Notes: a model not told the origin generated them from the letters alone. A stretch of DNA of 64,000 nt from Parasponia andersonii (GCA_002914805.1 JXTB01000195.1:292821-356820), one strand, 5' to 3'; counted from the stretch's first letter, positions 29,276-42,040 are shown. Made by a program: numbers and translations.

Positions 29276-29990
29276 ATCTCCTCCGCGATTTTTCCAGGAA
29301 AATCCCCCAAAATCGATTCCGAGAAAATGCAGCTAAGAAAAAATGTCACCGATCGATGTCCTCCGACGCCACCGATCGATCAGAAAGATCTATCAAATCG
29401 ATTCCTTAATTTATTATTTTATTTAAATATATAAACATTTTTTTTTCTTTGAGATTGTGATCCGTATTCGCTGCCTCCTCTATATCTCACTTCCTATATT
29501 TTTTCCTTTCGTTTTTCCTTTCCTCTATTTTCCGGGAAAATGTTTCTGCCGATCCCTAAAACCAAGGAAAACTAACGAAGCGGCAACAACGCGGACTTCG
29601 GTTGAGAAACCAAGCGCATATATACACCAATATATATTAAAATATGAGTGAATATATATATATATGTTATCAAAGAAAGACGAAAAACGAACAAAGAACA
29701 CGAAGCTCTTCCTTCCTGCACTTGTTTTTTCGGACGGCCCTCTCCGCGCCTTGTTCTCGCTCTGTATCAATCTATCTCGCCTTCTCTCTCTCTTTTTCTT
29801 TTTCAAAATAAAATCGAAATATTCATCCAAAAAAAACATTTATTATTTTTTTCTCTCACTGCTTTCACACCACCCGACCACGTCAGCGTGGGATCCACGT
29901 CTCCCAGACTTCCACGTGGCATCTCAAGATGAAGTCGCAAGACGTGAGAGCCTCTCTAGTTTTTTTTTTAATTTTAAATTTGGAAAAGGA
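29143..29990 (-). promoter_or_regulatory. SPI 5' leader and promoter region
   Basis: A TATA-like sequence (TTTATATATTTAAAT on the minus strand, 29421-29436) lies about 290 bp before the start codon, so a leader of ~250 bp is plausible. Further upstream, four ACGT cores occur within 66 bp (29880-29883, 29897-29900, 29914-29917, 29942-29945), one in the ABRE/G-box form CCACGTGGC. Such elements bind bZIP and bHLH factors. No protein-coding region is supported in this stretch. Confidence 0.45.
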
Positions 29991-32745
29991 AGCTTAATAA
30001 AGTAAATTGAGAAAGGGAAATTTATATTAGGGGCGGTGCTATTGTTATTTTACGGTCTTATAAACTATTATTATTGATGTTATTTTTATTATAAGTTAAT
30101 TAGTGATATAACCCTTTACATGCTTGTTTCTTAATGACAAAGAAATAGCGTGTAGCTTTTCACAAGTTGTGTTTGATATACTTTCGTATGAGTTAAGAAG
30201 TTGCTTTGAACAATTAGTATTTGGAATTAATTCTTTTCATATAAGATAATTAACAGTATAATCATCATACTAGACTTATTAGTGCAAAGCTTTAAAAAAC
30301 ATTCCTATAATAATTACACTTCATTTCAAATTCACACAATATAGCAAGAAAAATAAGTCAGATAGTAGAATTAATAAATTATAGCAAGATGATATTTTTA
30401 ATTCGATGAGTGGATGAGGCGTGCTTCATTTTCACGTGCAATATGATTAGAAAACTCAATTTAGAAGTATATACGTGTTTCATGTTTTAATGCAATGAAC
30501 ACCATGATAATTGATACCTTTACTAAAAGGGAAAAAAAATAATTATAATCAAGATAATTGATGCTTCCTTTGGCGCTATATACAATAATGCATACATCTT
30601 TTTTTTTTTTTTGGAACAAACTAAATATAAGTGAGAAATATGAAGTTTTTTTTTTTTTAAGGAAGTGAGAAATATAAAGGTAAGTATGTACACTTCTAGC
30701 TTTATCGATTTGGAAAAAAAAATGTTAGTAAACATGACGAATCTTCAATTCATGTGGCATTTATTTATAATTGAAAAATATACCAAGTCGTTTCACGTTT
30801 CTTTGATTTAATCCAACCTTATTTTTATTAATCCAAATTGTTAGCATTGCTTATTATTCTGGAAACTCTAATATTTATGTTTTTCTCTGGCATAAACAAA
30901 ACGGCTTGAACTACTCTCTCAATCCACATCAAGACCAAAACCAAGTAGTACAAATGGTAGTTAGGTGAACTCGATACGGACTGAAGAGCTAATAATAAAG
31001 CAAAACTAACAATCTATATACCGTTTTCAGTGAAAAAAATGAGTTTAGTCTTAATAGATTAGGTCAATGTACAACACTCTATTTGGTTTTTCTTTGAGTT
31101 TAAGAGAATTATGCGTATAAAGATAAAGTAGGTAAGAATAAGTCATTTTCTGTAATAAGGAAGCCGTCAAAATAAGGCCAAAGCATAATGTGAAGAAATC
31201 TTAGATTTCCAAGATGGCTCCCACCAACCAAAAGTCAATTATAAGGATATAATCCAAAGTATGTTTCATGTTTATTTATCCTAAATACAAATGCTAATAC
31301 AAGTTGATAATTCGACCATGATAACTCTTCCTACTGCTTTCTCTTTCTTTTATTGAACACTTTCATTAAATCGATGACTACATGGTTTGTTGACGAATTG
31401 TATCAATGAGTTTAAGGATTTATGAATGCTAAAAATATGTTAGATTCGCTTAGGTTTACAAAATAAAAAATCGAATAACTTCATAAATCATGATCTTGCA
31501 ATAAATAAATAAAAATAAAACGAACATAAACCAAAACAATATTCAATTAAAACAAAAAATATCCATTATTTTTGTATAGCTGACAGACTGACTGAAAATA
31601 TATATATATATATATATATCAAAAGATATAAAATATCATTCATATATATTAATTGACATTATGTAAGAACGATTTAGAAGAAAATAGATTAGACATGAAT
31701 TTTAAATCCTCAATTTTAACCAATTTTCAATAGTTCAAAAATTGAAAATTTTAAAAGAGAAATATCCACTTAAACGGTAGAATAGTTATTCTAATTAACA
31801 CATTTCTCCTTAGTCATTCATTTCACTTCCCCCTCGTGGAAAAAAAGTAGAGAATTTTGGTCTTTTCTATTTTTTCTAATACCAAATACAATATAAGAAC
31901 AATGTTATTCTTCCTCTCTCATTTTTATTCTCTAGATAATATAGGTCTTATTCTTTCTTTTTTCTCTCTCTCCTCAAATGTAGCCTAAAAGGAATTATAG
32001 ACTCTATTCCTTCCGAAATGAAACGTCCTTAACCGTGAACTAAAAAACTGAATAACATGACAAATTGTGAACCAAAAAATTGAATTTCAGAAAATGAGAA
32101 TTAAACTCGGTCAATTTGGCATAGCTGATTAATTGCTTGAAAATTAACTAATGGGTTTAGAATTTGTGTGTAAATCAACCAATAGACTTCCTTGGAAAAA
32201 TTATCTAAGAAATTTACATTGACACGATATGTTTTTATGTCAAAATGAGAAAGACATTAGTTGGAGCAAAAATATTTATATGAACATTTTATTAAAAGAA
32301 AAGGGATAGTAAAAAAAATGAAATCTCTCTTTTTTGCAACTCACATGTTTTTATTAATATTAGAAAAAATACGTTATTTGTGTTTTTCTATCAAATCTCA
32401 CTAGATTCATGTATATTGTCAAAATTAAAGTTTAAAAGTGATAAAAAAAAAGGTATTTACTTTTTAAAATTATCAATTGGTATCTACATGAATAACTGAA
32501 AGATTTTATATAGACCAATAAATAATCTATAACATCTTAGGAATCTAAATGTAACAGTCTTCAAACACACAAATTTTTTTTTTGAATTCTGCTATCTAAT
32601 TAATTATATTGAAAACATTTGTTGTAAACAATTTTAATTCTAATTTTGACTATATGTTAATCCACTTATGATTTGATAGAAACGCACAAATATAAAGTTT
32701 GATTTGATATTCATAAAAAGGTGTGATTTCTTTGCCAAAAAAAGA
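29991..32745. other. AT-rich intergenic DNA, no gene seen
   Basis: No coding region is supported. It contains homopolymer A/T runs, a short (TA)n at 31599-31619 and one tiny poly(A)-tailed insertion (30629-30679). Confidence 0.75.
30629..30679 (-). mobile_element. Tiny poly(A)-tailed insertion with 17 bp target duplication
   Basis: The flanks are aagtgagaaatatgaag (30629-30645) and aagtgagaaatataaag (30663-30679), 16 of 17 identical. Between them the minus strand reads CCTT followed by 13 A. It is the same kind of event as at 7544, 34827 and 54202. Confidence 0.65.
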
Positions 32746-32792
32746 AGCTAAAATGTTGTACCCTGAAAAAAAAAAAATAGCCTAAACGTTGT
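32746..32792 (+). mobile_element. Tiny poly(A)-tailed insertion, head ACCCTG
   Basis: Flanks agctaaaatgttgt (32746-32759) and agcctaaacgttgt (32779-32792) are an imperfect direct repeat. The insert reads ACCCTG followed by a run of A. The head resembles TACCCAG in the insertion at 54216, which suggests the same source element. Confidence 0.45.
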
Positions 32793-32823
32793 GGGTTTTA
32801 TTTTAAAATATTGTCCCAATTGA

Positions 32824-33471
32824 AAAAAAAATTGATAATGACAAAAAAATAGCATAACTTTTAATTTTTGTTGTAAAATGTATCTTAATTTTTGAATTTC
32901 TATAAATTAATATTCCAATATTTATAATATATACAAATTAATATTCTAAATTTTATGCTGATTATTTTAAATTATTTTCAATAAAATTTAAATATTTATC
33001 AATAAAAATAAGATATTTCAATTAGAATTCATGTTTAGCAAGGAATTTTATGGTCACCTTGTATATAGATGACATGTATTTGCAAATTTTTCATATTTAG
33101 AAATATAATTTTATACAAGTTAAAAAATATGGTTAAAATTACATAAGAGACTATATATATATATATAATATTTTTGCAATTAACTGTTATAACCTCTTAT
33201 TAAATAAAATAATTATGAAATATTTTTCAAAAGTTGTATTAGTGTTTAATAATTTTTCATTAAGTTAATAAGGGGTGCAAATATATAAGAATTTCAAATA
33301 TTAGTGTATGAATCAGTTTGAATTTGTGTATTAATTAGTATGAAATTCAATTATATACTAATTTGCAGGATTTCAAAAGTCAATATATTAATTTTTAACA
33401 ATTCTAAAGCTAAAGTAATATTATTAAAAAAGAGGTAATTTTTGTAGAAAAATTAAAAATGAAAGTATTTT
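32824..33471. mobile_element. Possible MULE-type non-autonomous TIR element, about 650 bp
   Basis: Flanked by the 10 bp direct repeat tcccaattga (32814-32823 and 33472-33481), a length normal for Mutator-like transposons. The two ends are roughly inverted: left cttttaatttttgttgtaaaa against the reverse of the right end, ctttcatttttaatttttctac. A second inverted block lies further in. There is no coding capacity. AT-richness weakens the evidence. Confidence 0.4.
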
Positions 33472-33983
33472 TCCCAATTGACGGTATCTCGATTGGTTTA
33501 GGATTATTAAAAGTGAATGGAGAGGAGAGAAATTTTAATCTTAATTAGGCTAGTATATGTATAAAATTTATAATAAACTTAAAAAAAATAAAAATCAAAG
33601 TATTTTTATATCATGATTGCATCAAAAAAAATGTATATATACAGTTATTTTTTTTGTTCAATCGCGGCGGACATACGGCAGTACTTACTATGATAATTAC
33701 ATTAAGCTAAATTTAGGTATATTATGTATTATTATAAATGTATAATTAATGTTAGAAAGACGTCTTGACGATGTTTGTGTTTTACATTAATTTTTTTATT
33801 CAAATTTGATTAATGGAACGGTTTCGAAAGTTTGAATGCACTGGGTTGGCTGGCTGTGTATTAATTTTAGCTTTAAAATCCCGCCAGTTCCGTGATCTGG
33901 TCTTTATTATTATTGTTAATATTTTAATAGCCTATTTGCTTAATTTTGGACAACTTATCCCACTCGCCTTACCGGACTGTAAT

Positions 33984-34037
33984 GACAACTTCTTTTTTTT
34001 TTTTTTTTCCTTCTTTTTCCGTGAAAATGGACAACTT
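33984..34037 (-). mobile_element. Possible tiny poly(A)-tailed insertion
   Basis: An 8 bp direct repeat, gacaactt, flanks a minus-strand A-rich tail headed by ATTTTCACGG. The tail is interrupted by GAAGG. Weaker than the other examples because the repeat is short. Confidence 0.3.
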
Positions 34038-34429
34038 AGGCGTATTTGGTATCCAAAATGTATTAATTGTTTCTTTTCCTACGTAAGCAAAATTTGCAAC
34101 TTAATTCAAAAGAGATAAAAATGAATATTTTTTTAGCATCGGAATGCCTTCTCACAAATCTGGAGAATAGATGAAAATTTTAAATTTATGTGTTTCCTTT
34201 TTAAAAAAAAAATTGTGTGTTTACTTGCACATAAAAAATTTAATTTATGTCCCATTTAATAAATAATTTATGTGGATTGATGAGGAGGTTATGGATTACG
34301 TTTTATTTGTTGATTAGTTATTCGAATTTATTAATTACTCTTTCAGAAAAATTAACAGTTTTAAAGAGTATTTTGTAGTTATTTTGAAGGAAGTATTTTT
34401 GCAATTAACTTATTAGGATGTATATATAT

Positions 34430-34538
34430 TGTGAAATCCCATATCGGATGGAAAAAGGAACGAAGCACTCTTTATAAGGGTGTGGATACCTTTCCCTATC
34501 AGACGCGTTGAAATCCGTGAACTGCGGAGGGCGTTACA
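34430..34538. mobile_element. Very short solo LTR (109 bp), TRIM/SMART-like
   Basis: Starts TGTGAAATCCCATATCGG and ends GGGCGTTACA, with TG...CA ends and the 5 bp direct repeat tatat on both sides (34425-34429 and 34539-34543). It contains CTTTATAAGGGTGTGG, a TATA-box-like core. The start and this core resemble a small LTR common in plant genomes (TGTGAGATCCCACATCGG...). The flanking DNA is itself AT-rich, so the target duplication is only supportive. Confidence 0.6.
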
Positions 34539-35888
34539 TATATTTATTAGGGAATGTTATGATGTATATTATGTTCACTTAATAACATATAACGGTAAAT
34601 TAAGTTCATTACTTCCTTATTCCAATTTCTAAATAAACTGGAAAAATAGGCCAAAGAATGCTCGGCTACATTTTTGTTTTTTATTATTTATTTTTTTTAA
34701 TGAAAAAAGTAGTTGAATCTTTTCAGACAAAATCTTCATTTTATTTGAAAAACAAAAACTTGAAAACAAAAATTTGGCCGAGCAAGCAAGTGCTATCTAG
34801 TGGTTTTTTTCAACAGAAATATCAAAATAAAACTTATTCTGTTTTTTTTTTTTTGAACGGAGAGATAAAACTTATTCTTTTTTCTTATTTAAAGAAAAAC
34901 ATAACAGAGCGCGTGAAAGTGATTTGAATAGATGGAGGATAGAACAGAAGATGTGGGCTTAAAAAATAAAAAAAGAAAAGAAAAGATATTTTTGATGGGT
35001 TCCATCATTCATCTATTTCACAAAGCGCGTGAAAGTGGCCCCCACCAATCGATTACTTACTCAAATGGCGAGAGTTGCGGAGTCCTGAAACTGGGTCTTA
35101 GCTTTTTCCCAATTGCTGACTTTCTTTTTCATGGTTCCATTATCTTTTTTTTTTTAATTAATAATTTTGTTGTATGTTTTTGGTTGCTTCANAATCATCT
35201 TTGTTTTGGTCTTCTATTTTGTTCTCCTTTTTTTCAAATAGGCCATGATTTATTTCAGTTGGTAAATATCCAAACTCAAACAAATTCACCTTTTTAATAA
35301 AAATAAAAAATAGTTAACAAGTTAAGCTGGGAAAAAAAGAAGAAAATAAAAGAATGATAGTAAAGTACTAAAGTATATGAATGTCCCACCTTTATTTCTT
35401 TTTCTTTCTAACACAAGCCCTTGAATGGCCAATGCTTTTGCTTAAGGAAGTCTGCACCATTTACTTTAAAAATGGGCCTTTTTCTGTCCCTTTTTATTGT
35501 ATTATTATTAATGGAAATTAGTTTGAGCCTTGATGATTCAATTTATGGTGATCTTTCTCAATTGGGATTTATTTAAGAAACACCATGCATTTTTAACTGG
35601 GCTTTCTTTTTGGGTTGATGGGCCTATAATCGGATTACATGTAGAAAGTACTACTATACTTATTTCTACCATGCACGACACGAGACACAAAATTTGCATG
35701 CCATTGCATTTTCAAGAACTTAATAGGGTAACGGTTCATACATTATGACCTTCTTTGGTTCTCCTAAGTATTGACTTATTGTAACAAGAACAAGTAACAG
35801 TTAGAATTTATAGACAATAATATAAGCATCAACAGGGGTTAATAGTCACGTCTCAAAATATATATTAAGCAAACGTTATATATATATA
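34539..35888. other. AT-rich intergenic DNA with one tiny insertion, no gene seen
   Basis: No coding region is supported. The open frame around 34.9-35.3 kb has runs of F and K and crosses an ambiguous base at 35192. Confidence 0.7.
34827..34878 (-). mobile_element. Tiny poly(A)-tailed insertion with perfect 14 bp target duplication
   Basis: ataaaacttattct occurs at 34827-34840 and again at 34865-34878. On the minus strand the insert reads CTCTCCGTTC followed by 13 A and a C. The TCTCCG in the head is shared with the insertion at 7544. Confidence 0.7.
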
Positions 35889-36131
35889 GGGCACCAATCC
35901 AGTAGGTATTTTTTTTTTTTACCTCTCTGCATAGGTATCAATTTAGCCAATGAAAATTTAGCATGCATATTTTTTATTGTAAAAAGTAAGAGAGAGAAAG
36001 AGCATTAATGATGCACGTCTTTTCATGCACTTCATTATAGCCGTTGGATCACCATTAGATGGTGATCCAACGGCTAAAAAAAAATACCTACCCATAGGTA
36101 AAGAAAAAAAATACCTATTGGATTAGCAACC
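35889..36131 (+). mobile_element. MITE copy B, inserted in (TA)n
   Basis: 243 bp, the same family as copy A, with ends ggGcaccaatccagtaggta and ...ttggattagcaacc. TA repeats lie on both sides. The central hairpin has 16 bp arms (GCCGTTGGATCACCAT and its complement) around the loop TAG, which is copy A's hairpin read in the opposite direction apart from one compensated base pair. Confidence 0.9.
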
Positions 36132-36154
36132 TATATATATATATATATATATAT

Positions 36155-36371
36155 GAGCACCAATCCAGTAGGTATTTTTTTTTTTACCTATACATAAATA
36201 TCAATTTGGCAAATGAAAATTATTTTTTTATTATAAAAAATAAAAAAGAGAAAGAACATTAATAATGCACGTCTTTTTATGCATCTCATTATAGTCATTG
36301 GATCACTATTGACAAAAAAAAAATATCTACTCATAGATAAAAATAAAAAGAAAATACCTAGATTCGCAACC
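36155..36371 (+). mobile_element. MITE copy C, in tandem with copy B
   Basis: A 217 bp degraded copy (gagcaccaatccagtaggta ... gattcgcaacc) sharing the TA tract at 36132-36154 with copy B. Much of the central hairpin is deleted: only the left arm remnant attggatcactatt remains. Confidence 0.85.
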
Positions 36372-39300
36372 TATATTTATTATCAACATATATAATATAT
36401 ATTATCTAATTGAGATTCTAAACGGGCTTTCGCAAGTGAAACGAATGGAAGTAAGAGAAAACTTCAAGGCTACAGTCCACAACATATAATTGTGCTTATT
36501 CTGTTTAAAATTGCCCGACAAAAGAATAGGACACTGACCAAAAGACAGCTTGATTGAGAAGCAATCCAAATATTTGGAGGCACATATCATTATTTCATGG
36601 CTCATTCGGACCTTATTTCCCTAGTAATATTAATGTTGCTAACTTGTCCCACCACGCATCAGCAGGTGGTACATATATACCACATAGTATGCAACATTTT
36701 ATAGTCATAATTGTAGAGTAGTAGCTTTCTGAAGCAGGCCAACCTATACATATATTTTTTTCCCCATGAAAAATGAAGGCCCGACTCTAGATACCTGGCA
36801 CTTTCTTTCATGTCTCTTAAAAATGGACTAAGATATAAGTTTTATTTTTCATCACTTTGTGCAGTGGTACTAGCCAGAGCCCTTTTAAAAGAGCTGAAAG
36901 CGACATGAACTTCTTTTTAAGCGAGTTGATTTGATACAAAAAACCTCACTTGATTTAATTAAATTTCAGTCATAATTATTGATAGACAAACAAGTTGAAA
37001 AAAAAATCAACATACAAGTACTAATGTTATTAATTAACTATCGTTGTAGTTCCGAGTAAACTAGTGATTTTTACTTCGTAATAGTCGATCGTGTCACGAT
37101 ATTTATGATCTAGAAAAGTCTTAAATTTATGAACAATACACTTGTCATTAATATCGTGATATTCTTATAAGGTTTTTTCCTTGAACATTTCATAATTGCT
37201 AATTACACGTGAGCTATTATTTTCCACTAAGCATGCCAAACCGGTGAGTTCTAAAATTTTAAACTAAAGGGAGATATTTGTAAAAGGAAGTTCTATTTTT
37301 CGCAGCACAAATGTGCGAACACGCAAGGGTTGTATCAAATACATATTCGTATATAGATTTTAGCTAATATATATATATAGAGGTTGCGAATGTATTTTTT
37401 TTCTTTACTTACGGGTGGGTGTTTTTTTTTTAACCATTGGATCTATATATATATATATATATAGAGGTTGCGAATGTATTTTTTTTCTTTATTTACGGGT
37501 GGGTGTTTTTTTTTTAACCATTGGATCACCAGATGGCACAGGATAAAATGATTTTTTTTAAAGAAGAATTATTCCCTAGATGTATTATTGTGCTAATTTG
37601 TCCTATATAGTATGAAAAGTTGCATAAAAACTCGTGTTTCAAATTTTTGTAAAATGTCAAATGCCATGCATTCAATTAGGTATGTGAAAGGAAACTGTTA
37701 CATTGCTATTTTTAGGCAATATTTGGTAGGATGAAAAAAAGAGATGAAGGAAAAAATTTGAGGAAAAAGTATAGAGAAATTAAAAAATTAAGTTTTATTT
37801 TTCTTTTGAAGTTAAATATAATTAATGATTTATACTTATTACAAAGAAAATAAAATAATTTAAATATTTTTGGAATCAAATTTCAAATTTAATACCGGAT
37901 ATCTCTATACTCTACCCACTAAAAATAAAAAGAAAGAAAATAATAGAGCCCACTGAGCAGCTGAGATTTGATTTAAGAAGTTAGATACCCACAAAAATCG
38001 ATTTTATACTGAACATAAATTAAAGATTAAGATTGTTGACGGCTGCTTTGTTTTGCTCAAGAAAAAAATTGTTATTAATAAAATTGAATTGTGGATAAAA
38101 TATTTTAAAAATAAAAAAGAAAATCATGGACAAAAGGGAGAAAAACACAAAAGGTCAGTTATGTGATATTTAGTAATAGATTTGAGCTTCTTCCTCTTTC
38201 ATTCCAAGAACTAGGAAAATCATCTTCTTCTGCTTGATGGCCGCGGTTAGATGAGATAAGGGAGTTCACCAAAAATTTTCAATAGTAGCGTGAAGTTGCG
38301 TACATAAGATAAAAAAAAAAAATATTAAAAAAAAAAGCTTCTAAAAAATCAAGGTTCTCTCCATCTACGAGTAAACCAAGTTTGAACTTTGAATGAGGCT
38401 AAGGAACCAATATCTTAGCGTTTCAACTATTTAGAGTTTGAAAGAGAAAATCAGGTTGAGGATTTTTGGCTTGGAAAGACTGGCATTGAGGAAGTTTTGA
38501 GTTTAGGTCCTCTCTCACTCAACTTTGAGAAACAAGCATTGAAAATCTTGAAATTTGTACTCAATTCATTCTTCAATTGAGAAGGGTATCGAGACTATCA
38601 ACCATCTCTTTCATCACAAAGATCTATGATTTTGTTCCCCTTTTCTGGCTCAAACCAAAATCATAAATATTTAAAATTAAAATAAAAAAATCTAAATAGA
38701 AAAATAAAACCTTGGCCAAAAACAAAGCATGCCTCTTCTTCTCTCTTTTCTTCTTCTGCCATGCATTAAGGGTTAATTATTAAATAAAAAATAATAGTAA
38801 AATAACAAAGAAAATGAGGAAGGTTGAAAATTCAGGTGAGACTATCGGATTAATGCTAACTATTAGAATGGGTTATCATTCTTTTGGACAAAGCGTGAGA
38901 TGTAATCGTCCTCCTTGTTCTTCATCTTAAAAAATAAAAACCCAGATTGAATTCTTGTGAAGCAGAGTAATAGGAAGGCATTAGATTACGGACTTCTAAA
39001 CTGTCAGAAAATATATTTCTTTGTGAAGCAGCGCATGATTTTTGCTATGGCTACTAAAAGTCGTCTAGATTGAACAGTCAGAAAAATAGTTGCGTTTGCT
39101 GTCATTTTTAGGGATCTTGTAGTGGAAATCCCTGAAAATACGAAAGAAAAAAGTTTTGTTTGCATATAAGTAAGTTAAACTACTAAACTGTCTTTGCATA
39201 CTTAATTCTAAATAATAATAACGTAGGTGTAAAATAGCTATTTTTAAATTCAAATTTATGTGTAAAATAGAATCCAACTAATGCCACTCTCAATTAAAAA

Positions 39301-40549
39301 CTTGTGTCATAATGTTTCAACTCTTCTGGGCATGTGTCTGTCTCTAATTTCTATGTAAAATAGTAATTTTAGATCCAAATTTCTTTTTTTCTTATATATT
39401 ATATATCAAACAACTATGAAAGAAAAATATTTTCGTGTCTATCTTATGTATTTTCGTCTCGTCCTATTTTTCTTTTCCTTCTATTTATTTCTTTCTCTCT
39501 ACCAAATATAGCCTCACTCTTTTAGTGCTAAGGGAAAGATCATGGATGTCTATACAACTTTTCATATTATAAGAGAAAAGTGAGATAATTTATATACATC
39601 AAGGCCACACATAAATAATAATAATAATAATAATTTGCAAAGCTATAACTTCTGATTCCTACAACAACAAGAATAATAGATACAATTTTAATCCAATATT
39701 GACGTCATACTAAAAATCATTACAATATAACTATTGTCTCTTTATATATACTTAAAAATGACTCAAATTTTCATTAAATTTTTGATGTAGAGAGTGTTTT
39801 TTTTAAAAAAAATATCAAATGAAACTTTTGAATTGCTCCTAAAAACCGAACTTTCTAATTGTACGTTTTTCTCAACTATTTCAGTGAAAATATTTGCAAT
39901 GTATCAAACTCATATCTCCCTAGTTAAGTAAATGATAAATTTCCCTTATAGTGCGAACACAAAATAAAATTTAAAAAAAAACCTAAAAATAATAAAGCAA
40001 TGAAACTAAAATATTTAAAATCAAAACAAAAAATTACTCAATTTCACTCATGCATCTCCAACAAATATACCCTTTTGATGGACACTTGGTCCTTAATTTT
40101 GCTTAGAGCTTCTAAGTCGAAAATAAAAGGGAAAAATCCATTTTGAACAAATAAAAGATAAAAGGGCTTATTACTAAAATCTATGCCCAAATCCCAAAAT
40201 TTGAAAAATCCTAGGGTCTTGTAGCAAAATAATTGAAATTTAGGTCCAATTTAAGTAAATGTCCGTTTTTAAATATTATAGTAAAATATTCAATACGTAT
40301 GTTTATATACCAAGTATAAAATATTATATATCAATAATACAAATTTATAATTTGTATACTCAGTACATTAATTGAAATTTATAGATATACTTATCTATCA
40401 AGTATAAATATATATATATATTTAGACATTTAGTTAAAAAATTTAAAAAATAGACATCTACTTTATCAAATTTAAAATACTAATTATTCACTTAAATATC
40501 TTAAAATGCTGAATTGATTTAGAAAATATAATTTTTAAAAGTTTATTTT
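36372..40549. other. AT-rich intergenic DNA, no gene seen
   Basis: Apart from the MITE fragments at 37379-37526, no feature is supported. No open frame shows family resemblance. Confidence 0.7.
37379..37526 (-). mobile_element. Tandemly duplicated MITE end fragments separated by (TA)n
   Basis: Two nearly identical ~64 bp segments (37379-37443 and 37463-37526), each starting agaggttgcgaatgtat and ending accattggatc, with a TA run between them. They match the reversed right end of the MITE at 35889. The second continues as ggatcaccagatgg, reaching the central hairpin of the family. Confidence 0.7.
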
Positions 40550-40770
40550 GGAAAAATATATTTTTTAAAAAATATTTATGAAATACCACTTTTTCTTCAA
40601 AAATAATATTTCTCAAATGGGCAATCGATCAAGTTACTCCAGATAACTAGTTTGGTTATCTTAAGTAATTTAATTGATTACCTCAAGTACTTTATCAATT
40701 AAAAAAATAATATTTTTTAAATATTTTTGAAAGTGATATTTTTATAAATATATCGAGAATTTTTCAAAAA
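40550..40770. repeat. Possible AT-rich foldback element
   Basis: Two imperfect inverted arms (~90 bp) fold around gataactagtttggttatc, itself a short palindrome. The arms share words such as aaatacCactttt and aaatatcactttc. Heavy AT content makes chance pairing likely, so confidence is low. Confidence 0.35.
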
Positions 40771-42040
40771 GATTTAAAATCCACAAATTTTTTCATTTTT
40801 AAAAAATTTTACTGTATAAAAAATCAAATTTCTTAAAAGAATGAAAAGCTATAATAAGGTCAATCATCTACAACAGATATCTTAGGAAACTCTGTAAGTG
40901 TCTTTTTTTCACATGGCAACATGCATTTTTACACGTAGTACATATTTAGTTATACATTAGCTATAGTCTATGTACAGATTATAGTTTATGGTGTATTAGT
41001 TATTTATCAACTATAGTTTACACTTGAATATACATTAATATATCAGTTATTTTGCTACGGTATTAGAAAAAAAGGTTAATTATATTTTTATATATTATGT
41101 TTTAACTATTTATTCTATTTATATGTTATATTTTGGTTATTAATAATATTGGCTTTCAGATTTGAAATACGTACCAAATTTATACAATCTATGGGTCAAA
41201 CACCAATTTTGACCGTTGAGTTTACTAAAACACATTTTAAAGTTTAAGAACAGATTTTAATACTTAGTTTAAATTTAAAACTAATTAAAATTAATAGTTA
41301 AAAAACAAATAGTAAAAATAATTTTAAAATGAATGTTATTTACAAATACACTTATCAATTTTAGATAAGTTTTAAATTTGAAATTCTTTTCAAATGTTTG
41401 TATTTAAAGGTTATTTTGGTAAATATTTCAGACAAAATTAGTGCTTGTCCTAAGGAGGATATAAATTTACAAAAAATTATAAATCTGAAAATCAATATTG
41501 ATAATACTCAAAATACAAAATATAAATTGAACAAATTATTAAAATATAATTGTTCATTTAAGAAACGAACATTTACTCAAAATGAGCTGCTATAAGCCCC
41601 AAATATCTTTCTGTAAATGAGATTTTTTTAAAATAGTAGTTCTAATATTCAATTTTTTTCATATGCCACTAAATAAATATGTTTAGAATTTTAGCAGTTT
41701 TTACCCCAAAAAAATACTTATAACTTAAACCATTTAGTTAATAAAACTAAACCAGTCAATAATCAAAGTATCAAACCTTAACCAGTTATTAGAAAACCTC
41801 AACTAATCAAATCAGTTGAAAAAAACTCAATCAACTAGTAAACTAACCTCAACTAGTTTAAGAAAATCCATTTAAGTGTAAAAGCTTACTCTCCGCCTCA
41901 GAAACTGCTACTTAGCCCAATAATCTTCTCTAAATTTAAAAATAAAACCCAATTCAAGGGATGATTTGGGGGGAATTAGACGTTGTGTGGTATTTTCAAT
42001 TTTTTTTAAAATTCGGTGGTTTGTATTTTTTTAGATATAA
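40771..42040. other. AT-rich intergenic DNA, no gene seen
   Basis: Nothing with recognisable coding or RNA gene character. The stretch 41.7-41.9 kb repeats words such as aaccagtta and aactagt, loosely resembling the spacer of the next foldback. Confidence 0.65.

Noticed and set aside
33813-34118. A 101-codon open frame
   Set aside because: Crosses poly(T), lacks a recognisable domain and overlaps a probable poly(A)-tailed insertion.
34430-34538. A Cassandra-type LTR carrying a 5S rRNA promoter
   Set aside because: The 5S A-, I- and C-box words are not present, so a short TRIM/SMART-like LTR is the better description.
34932-35297. A 121-codon open frame
   Set aside because: Crosses an ambiguous base, is rich in F and L from T runs, and has no recognisable domain.
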